Source: Parachlamydiales bacterium (GTDB lineage: Bacteria; Chlamydiota; Chlamydiia; Chlamydiales; Rhabdochlamydiaceae). From it: a stretch of DNA of 64,000 bases. Both the position numbers and the translations under genes were made by a program. Location: positions 1-64,000 of the forward strand of contig JAHFTQ010000008.1 in assembly GCA_023265455.1 (NCBI GenBank). Reading direction: 5' to 3'. The stretch's first letter is position 1. Each line of letters begins with the position of its first letter. Shown in pieces: positions 24,948 through 33,231 of the stretch. A model generated the notes under the pieces. It was not told the origin of the DNA and ran no database searches. It saw only the letters and a program-made list of their open reading frames with translations.

Positions 24948-26314
24948 ACCCTTCTCTAAATGACCTTGAACAGTGGTATGACAAAAATGCAGAGCGAACT
25001 CAACAGGACTATTTTGAGTTTCTGAGATTTCCTTCCATTAGCACAGACCCCGCTTACAGCCCGCATATTCATGCGGCAGCTTCCTGGGTTGAAACCTATC
25101 TAAAAAAACTCGGGTTTAAGACTGAGCAGTGGAAAACCTCTTCTTATCCCATCGTTTTTGCTTCGCATATTGTCAATCCTGCGTTTCCTACACTATTGAT
25201 TTACCACCATTATGACGTGCAGCCTGTCGACCCGCTTGAGCTTTGGAAATCTTCTCCGTTTGAACCAGAAATCCGTGATGGAAAAGTCTATGCTAGAGGA
25301 GCCTCAGACAACAAAGGGCAGTGTTTTTATACTTTGACAGCGCTGCGAGCTTTTTTTGAGCTCTGTAAAAATATTTCCCTAAATCTCAAACTCTTCATTG
25401 AAGGCGAGGAGGAATCGGGAAGCCGTGGAGCTTTTGAAGTGCTTAAAACTCATCGAGAGCAGCTAAAAGCCGATGATGTATTAATTGTGGATGGCGGTAT
25501 TCCTGCGCCCGGCATTCCGGGGATTACCTTGGGCCTTCGAGGCATCATTGCAATGGAGGTCACTTGTCGTAATTCATCCATCGATCTTCATTCCGGTGTC
25601 CATGGAGGTATTGCTTTGAACCCTAATCGCGCTCTCATCCAGATGCTGGCTGCGCTGTGGGATGAGAAAGGCAAAATCGCCATTCCCGGTTTTTATGATG
25701 ATGTCATTAATCCTAGCCAAAAGGAACTCGAAGCGATCGATCAAACAATCGATCAAGAAAGGCTACGCCAGCAGTTTGGCATTCAGGCTTTTCAAGGAGA
25801 AGGAGGATACTCTCTTTGGGAATCCAACGCGATCCGTCCTACCTTGGAGATCAATGGGATTTCAGGAGGGTACACAGGAGTCGGATTTAAGACAGTGATC
25901 CCTGCAAAGGCGATTGCGAAGATCTCTTGCCGATTAGCTCCGGGTCAAGATCCCCACCGTGTCGTCACTCAAATCCATGAATTCTTAAAAAAGAAAGCCC
26001 CGGCAGGATTAGAAATCACTGCAAAGTTTGAGCATGGGGGCAAACCTGTGAGGTGTTCACCCGATTCTAAAATCGCCCGTATTGCAGCCGACGCCTTTAC
26101 TGAAGTCTTTGGCATCCCTTGCAAAAAAACTCTCTGCGGAGCATCTGTGCCCTTAGTTGCCGATTTGGCAGAAGCCTGTGGAGGTGATGCTGCCGTGATC
26201 GGTGTCAGTTTAGACAGTGATGATTTTCATGCGCCGAACGAACATTTTGGGCTCGATCAACTCCGACAAGGTTTTTTAGTCATGGGCTCGATTCTCAGGA
26301 GACTGATGCCGTGA
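24944..26314 (+). CDS. M20 family dipeptidase/aminoacylase-type metallopeptidase
   Basis: This cytoplasmic zinc hydrolase probably cleaves dipeptides or acylated amino acids. M20 motifs are in order: YHHYDVQPVDP (His metal ligand and Asp, about 88-98), RGASDNKGQ (bridging Asp, about 118-126), EGEEESGSRG (catalytic Glu and ligand, about 152-161), GGYTGVGFKTVIP in the lid/dimer domain, and FHAPNEHF near the end (last His ligand). At 456 aa it matches the PepV/CNDP-like subfamily. It lies between a coupled 74-aa gene and an overlapping coiled-coil gene. The actual substrate cannot be told from the sequence. It may serve to use host peptides, as expected of an amino-acid-auxotrophic intracellular bacterium. 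Confidence 0.9.
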   Translation: MNPSLNDLEQWYDKNAERTQQDYFEFLRFPSISTDPAYSPHIHAAASWVETYLKKLGFKTEQWKTSSYPIVFASHIVNPAFPTLLIYHHYDVQPVDPLELWKSSPFEPEIRDGKVYARGASDNKGQCFYTLTALRAFFELCKNISLNLKLFIEGEEESGSRGAFEVLKTHREQLKADDVLIVDGGIPAPGIPGITLGLRGIIAMEVTCRNSSIDLHSGVHGGIALNPNRALIQMLAALWDEKGKIAIPGFYDDVINPSQKELEAIDQTIDQERLRQQFGIQAFQGEGGYSLWESNAIRPTLEINGISGGYTGVGFKTVIPAKAIAKISCRLAPGQDPHRVVTQIHEFLKKKAPAGLEITAKFEHGGKPVRCSPDSKIARIAADAFTEVFGIPCKKTLCGASVPLVADLAEACGGDAAVIGVSLDSDDFHAPNEHFGLDQLRQGFLVMGSILRRLMP

Positions 26315-27021
26315 AGGGAATCGGGTTTGTACTGCTTTGTATCACCTGTGGGTTTGTGATTGTGAAATACGACATGCTTTCCTGGTGGTCATTGGGGTTA
26401 GGAGCCGCTGTCGCTTTAGCGTTTTTTGCTTTTCTATCCGCTTTTAAAACAGAGCCTCCCGCACCTCCACCCACGCACAATCCATGGGAAGATCGTTTTC
26501 ATGAGCTAGAAACACACACAGCGCTCACCGTTGAAGGGCTCAATCGAGAAATCCAAAAACTTCAGCAAAAGCTCATCCGTTCCGATGAGAGATGCCTATC
26601 TTATCAAAACTTAGTCGATGTCCATCAGGGGGAAATCGACAGACTCAAAGGAGAAAACCGGCAGCTTGGTGAAGGGCTCATTCAAAAAGAGCGCAAGATC
26701 AACGAAATGAAACTAGCCCATCTTCAGCCAGATCTTTTTGAAGCGGATAAGCGAAATATCGAAATGGCTTATCGAGAGCTCAAAAAAGAGCTCGAAGAAA
26801 AAACGCGCCTCTTGGATCAGAGTCAGTCTCATCTCACCAAAGTAGAACAAGAACTATTGACCCTGCAAAAGCCAAAAAACCAACATGAAAATCTTTCCGA
26901 AAAAACGCTAAGTGAACAGCTCAGACAGTCGCAAGAGGAGAAAAAAGCTCTGGAAGCCGAGCTCATTTCTTTGCAGCAGCTCGTCGCAGAGCTTGCTCTT
27001 CCCGAAGAAGAGCCTTTCTAG
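26311..27021 (+). CDS. Membrane-anchored coiled-coil protein, 236 aa
   Basis: No family is recognised. Two hydrophobic segments at the N-terminus (about 3-18 and 25-43) are followed by a Pro-rich joint (TEPPAPPPTHNPW). A long charged region with heptad-like leucine/isoleucine spacing runs to the C-terminus (about 60-230; for example LNREIQKLQQKL, LEEKTRLLDQ, LRQSQEEKKALEAEL), indicating an extended cytoplasmic or periplasmic coiled coil. The start overlaps the M20 peptidase stop by 4 bases. The gene could be a structural or inclusion-membrane-related protein, but the topology alone does not show this. Confidence 0.7.
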   Translation: MKGIGFVLLCITCGFVIVKYDMLSWWSLGLGAAVALAFFAFLSAFKTEPPAPPPTHNPWEDRFHELETHTALTVEGLNREIQKLQQKLIRSDERCLSYQNLVDVHQGEIDRLKGENRQLGEGLIQKERKINEMKLAHLQPDLFEADKRNIEMAYRELKKELEEKTRLLDQSQSHLTKVEQELLTLQKPKNQHENLSEKTLSEQLRQSQEEKKALEAELISLQQLVAELALPEEEPF

Positions 27022-27785
27022 GCTCCGTACAACTTTATAAAATTCAAAAGTGGTTTTAGATTATTTTGATCTGCTTCACGAAGAGCGGAGATATATTTTA
27101 GTCGGGCTTCGCAATCTTGATGAAGATTATCAGGCCAAATTGGATAAGGACATCGATGGGATTTCAAATAACGATCAGCGATTAATCTAGAAAAACGGCC
27201 GTTACCATCTTCAAATGGGTGAATCAAAGCCAGTCGATGATGAATCATGCAAGCTTGTTCAAGAACAGTAAGATCAACGGGATTCGTATTCCAGTAGTGG
27301 ACATCCTGGCAGAGGTCCTGAAGCTTGGACGGAATTTGAAAAGCCTTGATTCCAATATTTTTTTCACTCTTCCGCTGTTTGCCTGCCCAATCCCAAATTG
27401 GAGACAACATCTCGCGATGGATTGCATACCGCGATCGGGTGAAAAGTAGCCTTTTTGGCTAGCGTGAAAACTCCCGCGGTTAAGACATCGTAAGTGGGCC
27501 AGTATTAAGTCAATACAGGCCCACTTACGATGTCTTAACCCCGGGGTTTTGACGCAGCCAAAAAGGCTACTTTTCACCCGATTGCGGTATAAGTAGAAAA
27601 GAGATGTTAAACCAATTTAGAGGAGAAGGAACAGGGCCAAGCAGATATTTTTTTTGTGCCTTAAAAATGAATTCAGCTTCAACAGCATTGAGTTGGTCTT
27701 CAGATAACTCCATCCAACGCTCTTTCAGCCCACTGCGATCTTTTGGAGAAGTAATGCCTGCAGTTCTTCCATCATTTAGAGTCAT
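27018..27785 (-). pseudogene. Fic protein gene ('mobile mystery protein B'), split by a palindrome
   Basis: The C-terminal part (27018-27410 and a few codons upstream, reading ..AIHREMLSPIWDWAGKQRK..) contains the Fic catalytic motif HPFEDGNGRFSR, which transfers AMP or related groups. The N-terminal part (start 27785, MTLNDGRTAGITSPKDRSG..., to about 27600) matches the usual beginning of this family. Between them lies the 163-bp palindromic element A copy 2, which introduces stops, and the two halves are also offset in frame. The upstream overlapping HTH gene is its usual partner. The gene is therefore inactivated unless the C-terminal piece, which has an internal ATG at 27410, is made alone. 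It overlaps the coiled-coil gene 3' end by 4 bases on the opposite strand. Confidence 0.8.
27427..27589. mobile_element. Palindromic element A, copy 2, inside the Fic gene
   Basis: This 163-bp palindrome runs from TACCGCGATCGGGTG to CACCCGATTGCGGTA. It shares the inner arms (GTGAAAACTCCCGCGGTTAAG) and the centre (GTAAGTGGGCCAGTATTAAG) with copy 1, while the outer ends differ. It splits a Fic coding sequence, which shows that this family moves or has moved. Confidence 0.92.
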
Positions 27786-28254
27786 GGGATTCTCCTGTGC
27801 TCCAAATATCGAAGTGCTTGTTAGCGCTAAGTTCTCCTTCTTCCCTGAGAATAAATTCTTGAATCACTTCATCTTTAGGTTGTTGTAGTTCCAACGCCAT
27901 CGTTCCTTTGAGATATTGAACTCTTTTTTTTGCAACCAAGTGAATTTGTTGTCTAACAATCTGATCGAAATCACATGCTGGAAGAGGGATTAAGGCAATA
28001 TCACAGAAAAGAGCCTTAAAGATCTTTTCTAAAGTGGTAAGATTAGGTTGAGTTTTACCGGACTCAATGCGTGATAACGTCGCTTGAGGAATTTTCGCTC
28101 TTTTTGCAAGCACGCGTTGAGACATACGGAGTCGTTTGCGAAGTAACGTTATCATGTTTTTAATAGAGATTTTTTGTAGGCGAGATTGATAAATCTCAGC
28201 GACTTGGAAAAGTGTATCGAGAAGAAGTTTTTCCATAACTGTCATAGGACTCAT
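27772..28254 (-). CDS. HTH regulator, 'mobile mystery protein A' type
   Basis: The protein is a 160-aa DNA-binding protein with an XRE-type helix-turn-helix (about 46-90, LRMSQRVLAKRAKIPQATLSRIESGKTQPNL). It overlaps the downstream Fic gene by 14 bases. This pairing is known as mobile mystery proteins A and B, a widespread mobile two-gene unit that behaves like a toxin-antitoxin pair with A as the regulator/antitoxin. The ATG at 28254 has GGGGGT a few bases upstream. Three copies of ATGATAGCAT-type boxes precede it (28271-28360) and are a likely autoregulatory operator. Because the Fic partner is broken, the remaining role may be only regulatory or vestigial. Confidence 0.8.
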   Translation of the reverse strand: MSPMTVMEKLLLDTLFQVAEIYQSRLQKISIKNMITLLRKRLRMSQRVLAKRAKIPQATLSRIESGKTQPNLTTLEKIFKALFCDIALIPLPACDFDQIVRQQIHLVAKKRVQYLKGTMALELQQPKDEVIQEFILREEGELSANKHFDIWSTGESHDSK

Positions 28255-28270
28255 AACTTACCCCCAGCTT

Positions 28271-28360
28271 CATGATAGCATTAATGACAATTATTTGGCA
28301 TAGAATGATAGCATAAAAGACAAAATTATAGACGCCTATGATATCTTTAATGCTATCATG
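28271..28360. promoter_or_regulatory. Operator-like repeats upstream of the HTH gene
   Basis: CATGATAGCATTAA (28271-28284) is the exact inverse of TTAATGCTATCATG (28347-28360), and a further ATGATAGCAT lies at 28305-28314. They lie just upstream of the HTH gene start at 28254, where self-binding by its product would be expected. Confidence 0.6.
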
Positions 28361-28419
28361 CTTTCCTAATCAGCATAAAGAGAACAGGTTGCATTAATTT
28401 TTATGGGGACGTTTGCCTG

Positions 28420-28516
28420 AAAATTTCATCTAAAAAGTTATGAATTGCAATTTCTGCACGGTTTGCAGCAATCGGGTCATAGAGTTATCCCCGAAGCAGG
28501 GTCATTGGCGCTTGGC
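28420..28516 (-). repeat. Displaced duplicate of the dienelactone hydrolase 3' end
   Basis: These 97 bases match 29765-29860, the 3' end of the dienelactone hydrolase gene, at about 90% identity. A one-base insertion breaks the reading frame. The two copies bracket the XRE gene and the unknown 305-codon frame. This fits integration at the 3' end of the hydrolase gene with a duplicated target, leaving the old gene end here. Confidence 0.85.
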
Positions 28517-28524
28517 TGCAGAAA

Positions 28525-28866
28525 TTACCCCATCAGCAATTCGACATCGATATGAAGAGCTTTGGCGAGTTTCCTAGCGACCTTTTCTCCGATGGTTCTC
28601 TGGCCATTTTCCATTTTGGAGATGTTTTCCTGGCTGATGCCGGTTTTCTTAGCGAGGGCTTTTTGGGAGATGCCTTCACGGTAGCGAGCTCCACGGAGGG
28701 CGAGACCAGCTTTTCCATATTTAGCGATGCGGTCCTTGGCGAGCTCCTCCCAGGGGATAGAGTCAGATTCACCATATTTTTCCAGGAAAGCTTCAAGTTT
28801 TTCTATGTGTTTGGCGGGAACAAAGGTCAATTTTTTTTCTTTGCCAGGCATTTCAATTATGTCCAA
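28525..28866 (-). CDS. XRE-family regulator/antitoxin-like protein, 113 aa
   Basis: The C-terminal half (about 55-110) is a helix-turn-helix of the XRE type (YREGISQKALAKKTGISQEN, then ISKMENGQRTIGEKVARKLA). The N-terminal half is short and charged (AKHIEKLEAFLEKYGESDSI). This layout is common in antitoxins of HigA/RelB-like modules and in prophage regulators. It overlaps the stop of the upstream 305-codon frame by 10 bases, so both are probably co-transcribed, with this gene second. The pair is enclosed by the 97-bp duplication and should have arrived together. Confidence 0.8.
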   Translation of the reverse strand: MDIIEMPGKEKKLTFVPAKHIEKLEAFLEKYGESDSIPWEELAKDRIAKYGKAGLALRGARYREGISQKALAKKTGISQENISKMENGQRTIGEKVARKLAKALHIDVELLMG

Positions 28867-29672
28867 AGGTGGCTGCGAAGTTTAACAAGACAAATCAACA
28901 TTTCCGTGTCTTCATCCTCTTGCTCTTGTTCCAACTTATGGCAAGTCTCTAGAATTTCATGTCCTTCGGTGTCATTGGAATTAATCCATGAGACACTATC
29001 GCCTTGAGCCTCGGCTTCACGGCATTTTTTTTCATGGTAGTCTCCCCATCCACTGGCAACGAAGGGATCGGGACGTTTAGGTCGTATCTCTTTCCACCAT
29101 TTGTAAAGCCTTATTGTTTGCTGTGCAGCTAGGGCTTGAGGTGTAGGTTGGCCAAGACGTGGATCTTCATTACTGATGGCATCTGCATCATATTTGAGTT
29201 GAGATGCCCACTCAAGATATGAAAGTCCCGCTTCAGGACAGCGCCATTGACCCAAGCAAAAAATCTTGCGGTACCAGGGAGTGTGATATTTGCGCCGCTC
29301 TTCTTCCGAACATGCTATAGAATGGCATGCCTGCTCAATTTCAACGAAATTCACGAGTTCATCAAAGAGGGAATGAAGCAAGCAAGTCTCAAATTCGTAG
29401 TATTTTCCACGCTTGAGATTGGAAGTTAGGGCATGCGTCTTGGAAATCCAGCGATTGTGAAAATAATGATGCACATTGTTCATGAAAGTTAAAGGCGAGT
29501 AGACGACATTTTCTAAGAAGTCAAGACCCTCTTCCGCTAGCCAATAACGGATCTTTTTTGCTTTTGCAAGTTTTTCCCAAGCTTTCCATTCTTCCTCAGT
29601 GCCTGCAAGAATTTTGGGAGTCCCACGCAGCCAATCAGCAAATTTTGAGCAAGACCAGTAACGGTATTTCAT
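28857..29672 (-). CDS. Unknown accessory protein paired with the XRE regulator
   Basis: The open frame begins at 29774, but that start lies inside the duplicated hydrolase end. The ATG at 29672 (MKYRYWSCSKFADWLRG) gives a 271-aa protein that looks like the natural beginning. The sequence is rich in Trp, Tyr, Glu and Lys (KFADWLRGTPKILAGTEEEW; RYWLAEEGLDFLENVVYSP; CLGQWRCPEAGLSYLEWASQ) and has an acidic C-terminus. I recall similar 'KFADWLRGT...EEW' proteins from phages and integrative elements, without known function. No toxin, nuclease or membrane motif can be seen. It precedes the XRE gene and overlaps it by 10 bases, so it may be a toxin-like or phage-related cargo gene. Confidence 0.55.
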   Translation of the reverse strand: MKYRYWSCSKFADWLRGTPKILAGTEEEWKAWEKLAKAKKIRYWLAEEGLDFLENVVYSPLTFMNNVHHYFHNRWISKTHALTSNLKRGKYYEFETCLLHSLFDELVNFVEIEQACHSIACSEEERRKYHTPWYRKIFCLGQWRCPEAGLSYLEWASQLKYDADAISNEDPRLGQPTPQALAAQQTIRLYKWWKEIRPKRPDPFVASGWGDYHEKKCREAEAQGDSVSWINSNDTEGHEILETCHKLEQEQEDEDTEMLICLVKLRSHLWT

Positions 29673-29754
29673 TTTTTGTAGCTTTTTGTAGCATGACCTC
29701 TTTGGAGTTAGAAGTTTGGAAGAAATTTGAGATAGAATCAAGAAACTTTTCCAA

Positions 29755-30465
29755 TCATATGATAAAAATTTCATCTAAAAAGGTGTGAATTGCAATTTCT
29801 GCGCGCTTTGCAGCAATCGGGTCATAGAGTGTCCCCGAAGCAGGGTCATTGGCGCCTGGCGTCGCAAAGGCGTGCAGTGCACCTTCATAGACATGCGCCT
29901 GCCAGTCGACCTTGGCATTGCTCAGTTCTTGTTCAAAAGCGAGCAGTTCATTTTGAGTCACAATAGGATCATTTGCTCCATGCAGGATGAGGATTTTTGC
30001 CTGAATGGGCTTGGCAAATGAAACAGGAAGAGATTCGAAATGGCCATACACGCTGATAGCGCCGAGTAAATTCACTCCAGAGCGGGCTAGATCTAGTGCG
30101 CATAGACCGCCAAATCCAAAACCCAACACAGCGATGCGACCGGAATCTACATAGGGGAGTTGACTGGCGACTTCAAATGCCTTTAACAACCGTCTTTGGA
30201 GAAATTTTCGATCTTCGAGAAATGGTTTTTTTAAGGCTGCATTTTCTTCTTTAGACATTCCAAGAACGTCTTTGCCATACATGTCCAATGCAAATCCTGT
30301 AAATCCCCAGTTTGCAATGAGCCTGGCTTTTTCGCAGATAAAATCATCTCGCCCTTTCCAGGCATGGCAGAGGATGACAGTGGGATGCTTTTTTTGTGAG
30401 GGATAAGCTACAAATCCTTCAAGAGCGGTTTCGTGGTCTAAGTAGGGGATGAAGGTTTCTATCAT
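29755..30465 (-). CDS. Dienelactone hydrolase family alpha/beta hydrolase
   Basis: The protein is a cytoplasmic serine/cysteine-type hydrolase of unknown substrate. The nucleophile elbow is GFGFGGLCALDLA, where the central residue is Phe in the usual GxCxG position (GFGFGG), so the nucleophile is not obvious. The acidic and histidine parts follow as HGANDPIV and GALHAFATPGAND. The C-terminus (DPIAAKRAEIAIHTFLDEIF) is typical of the family. I use ATG 30465, which overlaps the map stop as ATGA. The last 96 bases are repeated at 28420-28516. The apparent loss of Cys/Ser at the nucleophile position raises doubt about classical activity. Confidence 0.8.
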   Translation of the reverse strand: MIETFIPYLDHETALEGFVAYPSQKKHPTVILCHAWKGRDDFICEKARLIANWGFTGFALDMYGKDVLGMSKEENAALKKPFLEDRKFLQRRLLKAFEVASQLPYVDSGRIAVLGFGFGGLCALDLARSGVNLLGAISVYGHFESLPVSFAKPIQAKILILHGANDPIVTQNELLAFEQELSNAKVDWQAHVYEGALHAFATPGANDPASGTLYDPIAAKRAEIAIHTFLDEIFII

Positions 30466-31334
30466 GGAAGTGTTAGAATTTCGTGGCCTGTGGGTGTGAT
30501 GAGAAGTGTGTGCTCCCATTGAGCGCTGGGTTTCCCATCAGCAGTGCGGGTGGTCCATTTGTCTTTGGGGTCGATGATCCCATCGGGGACGCCGATATTG
30601 ATCATCGGTTCAATCGTAAATGTCATTCCTTCGACTAAGGGGATTTTAATCGTGTTATAGTGGTGAGGGATTTGAGGAGGCTCATGAAATCCCACTCCGA
30701 CACCATGACCGACGAATTGATACACAACAGTGCAGTTTTGTAGGTGGGCGTACTCTTCGATAGCAGTTCCAATGTCACAGATGGGAACTCCCGGCTTTAG
30801 GATCGCGATCGCTCGGTTGAGACACTCTTGAGAGGTGTTGACAACACGGCGCTTTTCTTCTGAAACTTCTCCGATCATGACCATGGCGCTGCAGTCGCCG
30901 TAATAGCCATTGAGAATACATGTCACGTCGATGTTGACGATATCCCCTTCAATGAGAGGGTGGTCATCTGGAATGCCATGGCAGATGACATCATTAAGAG
31001 AGGTGCAGATGCTTTTGGGGAAAGGAGGATCTCCGTAGCCTAGGGGAGCGGGAATGGCTCCTGCTTTGCGGTGAAGCTCTTCTGCAAGGGTGTTGAGCTG
31101 ATTGGTAGTGACACCGGCCTTTGCTGCATGACAGATTTGCTTGAGAATGGAGGCTGCGAGTTTGCAAGACTGGCGGATGCCAGCGATTTGTTCGGGAGTT
31201 TTCAACAAGATACCAAACTGGCTTTTATACGCACGCGCAAGGGTATTAAAATCGCGGCTGGGAGGTATAGGATAGTGACATTTTTTCCATTTCTGGCCGC
31301 TTTGGCACCAGCACGGGTCATTACGTTCAATCAT
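30462..31334 (-). CDS. map: Type I methionine aminopeptidase with SEC-C zinc motif
   Basis: The enzyme removes N-terminal methionine from nascent proteins. Residues 1-22 form a SEC-C-type zinc-binding motif (RNDPCWCQSGQKWKKCH), which may help ribosome binding; the same N-terminal extension is known in other chlamydial Map proteins. The catalytic domain shows HGIPDDHPLIEGDIVNID (metal-binding Asp), GDCSAMVMIG (second Asp), VGHGVGVGFHEPPQIPHH (His) and FTIEPMINIG (Glu), then the final Glu in WEHTLLIT. It overlaps truA by 8 bases and the hydrolase by 4, so truA-map-hydrolase form one operon. Confidence 0.95.
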   Translation of the reverse strand: MIERNDPCWCQSGQKWKKCHYPIPPSRDFNTLARAYKSQFGILLKTPEQIAGIRQSCKLAASILKQICHAAKAGVTTNQLNTLAEELHRKAGAIPAPLGYGDPPFPKSICTSLNDVICHGIPDDHPLIEGDIVNIDVTCILNGYYGDCSAMVMIGEVSEEKRRVVNTSQECLNRAIAILKPGVPICDIGTAIEEYAHLQNCTVVYQFVGHGVGVGFHEPPQIPHHYNTIKIPLVEGMTFTIEPMINIGVPDGIIDPKDKWTTRTADGKPSAQWEHTLLITPTGHEILTLP

Positions 31335-32064
31335 AAAGTACTCGATGTAAAATAAGGCCGTGGGCAGGAGCTGTGACGCCTGCCCGGGTTCGATCTTGGC
31401 TCTGAAGGATCTGAGGGATCTCTTGAGACGAGATCTTATTGCACCCTACATAGAGCAAGACTCCGGCGATGTTGCGGACCATTTTATAGAGAAAATGGTT
31501 TCCTGACACTCGAATTTTCAAACGGTTGGAGGCAAGGGGCTCGATTTTGATTTCGAAAATTTCTCTGGTGTTATCCTCTTGCTTCTCATTGGTCAATGCA
31601 GAAAAGTCATGCCTTCCACATAAAGATTCGGCTGCCTCATTCATGGCAGCGAGATCGAGAGAATAGGGAAAGTGCCAAGAAAAGTGCCGGTGAAAGGGGA
31701 GCTGAGCCGGTCCTGTACAGACGAAATAATGGTATTCTTTTCCTCGGTTGTCGAGAGTGGGATGAAAGAGGGCTGGCATTTCTTCGATGTGAAGGACTGT
31801 AATGTCTTTGGGTAAAAGGCCATTGAGGCTTTTGTGGAGCCGATCTAAGGCGATCTCGTTTTCAGTGAAGAAGTTGACGACTTGTCCTTCGGCGTGGACG
31901 CCTGCATCGGTGCGGCTGGCAGCTTGCAAGGAAACCTTGTGGCGTAGGATTTGCGATAGAACTTTTTCGAGCTCTTCTTCAATGCTAGGCCCCATGGCAG
32001 TTTTTTGCCATCCCAGGTAATGGGTCCCCTCGTAAGAAATAATGAGTTTTAGATTTCTCTGCAT
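31327..32064 (-). CDS. truA: tRNA pseudouridine(38-40) synthase
   Basis: The enzyme isomerises uridines 38-40 in the tRNA anticodon arm. The catalytic aspartate lies in AASRTDAGVHAEGQV (about 48-62), preceded by the YEGTHYLGWQ motif near the N-terminus (about 10-19). Later conserved parts are GRHDFSALTNEK (about 158-169) and FLYKMVRNIAGVLLYVG (about 205-221). The length of 245 aa is typical. It is the first gene of the truA-map-hydrolase operon and diverges from the secreted-protein gene at 32159. Confidence 0.95.
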   Translation of the reverse strand: MQRNLKLIISYEGTHYLGWQKTAMGPSIEEELEKVLSQILRHKVSLQAASRTDAGVHAEGQVVNFFTENEIALDRLHKSLNGLLPKDITVLHIEEMPALFHPTLDNRGKEYHYFVCTGPAQLPFHRHFSWHFPYSLDLAAMNEAAESLCGRHDFSALTNEKQEDNTREIFEIKIEPLASNRLKIRVSGNHFLYKMVRNIAGVLLYVGCNKISSQEIPQILQSQDRTRAGVTAPAHGLILHRVLYD

Positions 32065-32158
32065 GGAACGATTCTATCAAAATCGGGGAAAAAAATTGAT
32101 TTTTTCTGTTCATTTAGAGAATATTGCAAGGGATATCTACAAATTTATTGGAGGTTTT

Positions 32159-32641
32159 ATGAAAAGATCAATTTTATTTTATACTGTTTTTTCACTTTTG
32201 CTTTCTTCTACGCTGATTTCAAAGCCCTTTACTCCTGAGGGGATTTTACCTGCAGGGGAGGACATGACAACGTCTGTAAACCCTTTCACAGGAGAATCTG
32301 GACGTGCTCGCAAAGGTATTGTAGCTGCGACTTTGAATAATGTGGCCCTTTTAAACAAATTGTTACTCACCAATGATGAAGCCGATTTTGATGAGATTCA
32401 AAAAATTAGAGAAGCGGTTGTCCAACTTCTTCCTTCGCTTCGCGTGGTAGGGATATTTAATCTATTTACAGTGGAAGAATGGATTTCAACAGAAGAGCAG
32501 GCAGGCCGTATTTTTGCAGGAGTGCTCTATCTTAAAATGTATCCGGAAGAAAGAACTGAGGCTATTACTAAGAAACTGTTAAAAATTAGAGAAACAACCT
32601 CTTCCAGCATTTTACGTGAGGAAATCAACTCTATTCTGTGA
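32159..32641 (+). CDS. Hypothetical exported protein, 160 aa
   Basis: No family is recognised. The ATG at 32159 has a strong GGAGG about 5 bases upstream and opens a good signal peptide (MKRSILFYTVFSLLLSSTLIS, cleavage near residue 21). The longer frame from 32042 would hide this and overlap truA. The mature part begins with a polar stretch (PFTPEGILPAGEDMTTSVNP) and continues as a helical domain (FDEIQKIREAVVQLLPSLRV; YPEERTEAITKKLLKIRETT). It is probably periplasmic or outer-membrane associated. Convergent with marC, it is a single-gene unit. Confidence 0.7.
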   Translation: MKRSILFYTVFSLLLSSTLISKPFTPEGILPAGEDMTTSVNPFTGESGRARKGIVAATLNNVALLNKLLLTNDEADFDEIQKIREAVVQLLPSLRVVGIFNLFTVEEWISTEEQAGRIFAGVLYLKMYPEERTEAITKKLLKIRETTSSSILREEINSIL

Positions 32642-32643
32642 GG

Positions 32644-33231
32644 TTATTTAGGCAAAGAGGTAATAAATTCTTCGATGCCTTGAAGAAACATCTGAATGGC
32701 GATCATGGTTAAGATAAGACCCATGAGCCTTTCGCAGGCGGTGATTCCTTTTTTTCCCAAGATTTTATTGAGGAAAGCTGATCCTAATAAGATCAGGGTG
32801 GTGGCACTCCAGGCAAGAATAATCGCAATAATGGATCTGGAGCCGGGATCTTGACGCGAGTATAAGATGATTGCAGCTAAGACAGCTGGGCCTGCAACGA
32901 GGGGGATCGCAAGAGGTACGATAAAGGGCTCTTTATCAGGAGAGGGTTCGATTTCATTTTTGGATGGAAAAATCATCTTGAGTGAGAGGAGGAAAAGAAT
33001 GATTCCCCCCGACATGAGGACGGAGTATTGCGTCACTTGCAAAGCGGTCAGTAGCATGTCGCCGAGGTAATTGAAGAGGATCATCACAACAAGCGCGATC
33101 AAGAGCTCACGTAAGATGATCTGGATTTGCCTTCGCTGAGGAATGCCTTTCAAAAGGGCAATGAAAAAAGGGATATTACCGATGGCGTCCATCAGTAGAA
33201 AGAGGGAAAAAGCCATTGCGATTGTCTTCAT
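32644..33231 (-). CDS. MarC/YhgN family integral membrane protein
   Basis: The protein has six hydrophobic segments and the MarC family pattern. An N-terminal segment carries FLLMDAIGNIPFF, and the pore-like repeat PLAIPLVAGPAVLAAIIL resembles the NPLGNIPIF/PLAxPLxxGPGxI pair of the family. The function of MarC is not known (the earlier antibiotic-resistance link has been withdrawn). I start it at ATG 33231, which shares one base with the PLD gene stop (TGATG), giving 195 aa. It is the last gene of the rpmB-PLD-marC group. Confidence 0.9.
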   Translation of the reverse strand: MKTIAMAFSLFLLMDAIGNIPFFIALLKGIPQRRQIQIILRELLIALVVMILFNYLGDMLLTALQVTQYSVLMSGGIILFLLSLKMIFPSKNEIEPSPDKEPFIVPLAIPLVAGPAVLAAIILYSRQDPGSRSIIAIILAWSATTLILLGSAFLNKILGKKGITACERLMGLILTMIAIQMFLQGIEEFITSLPK

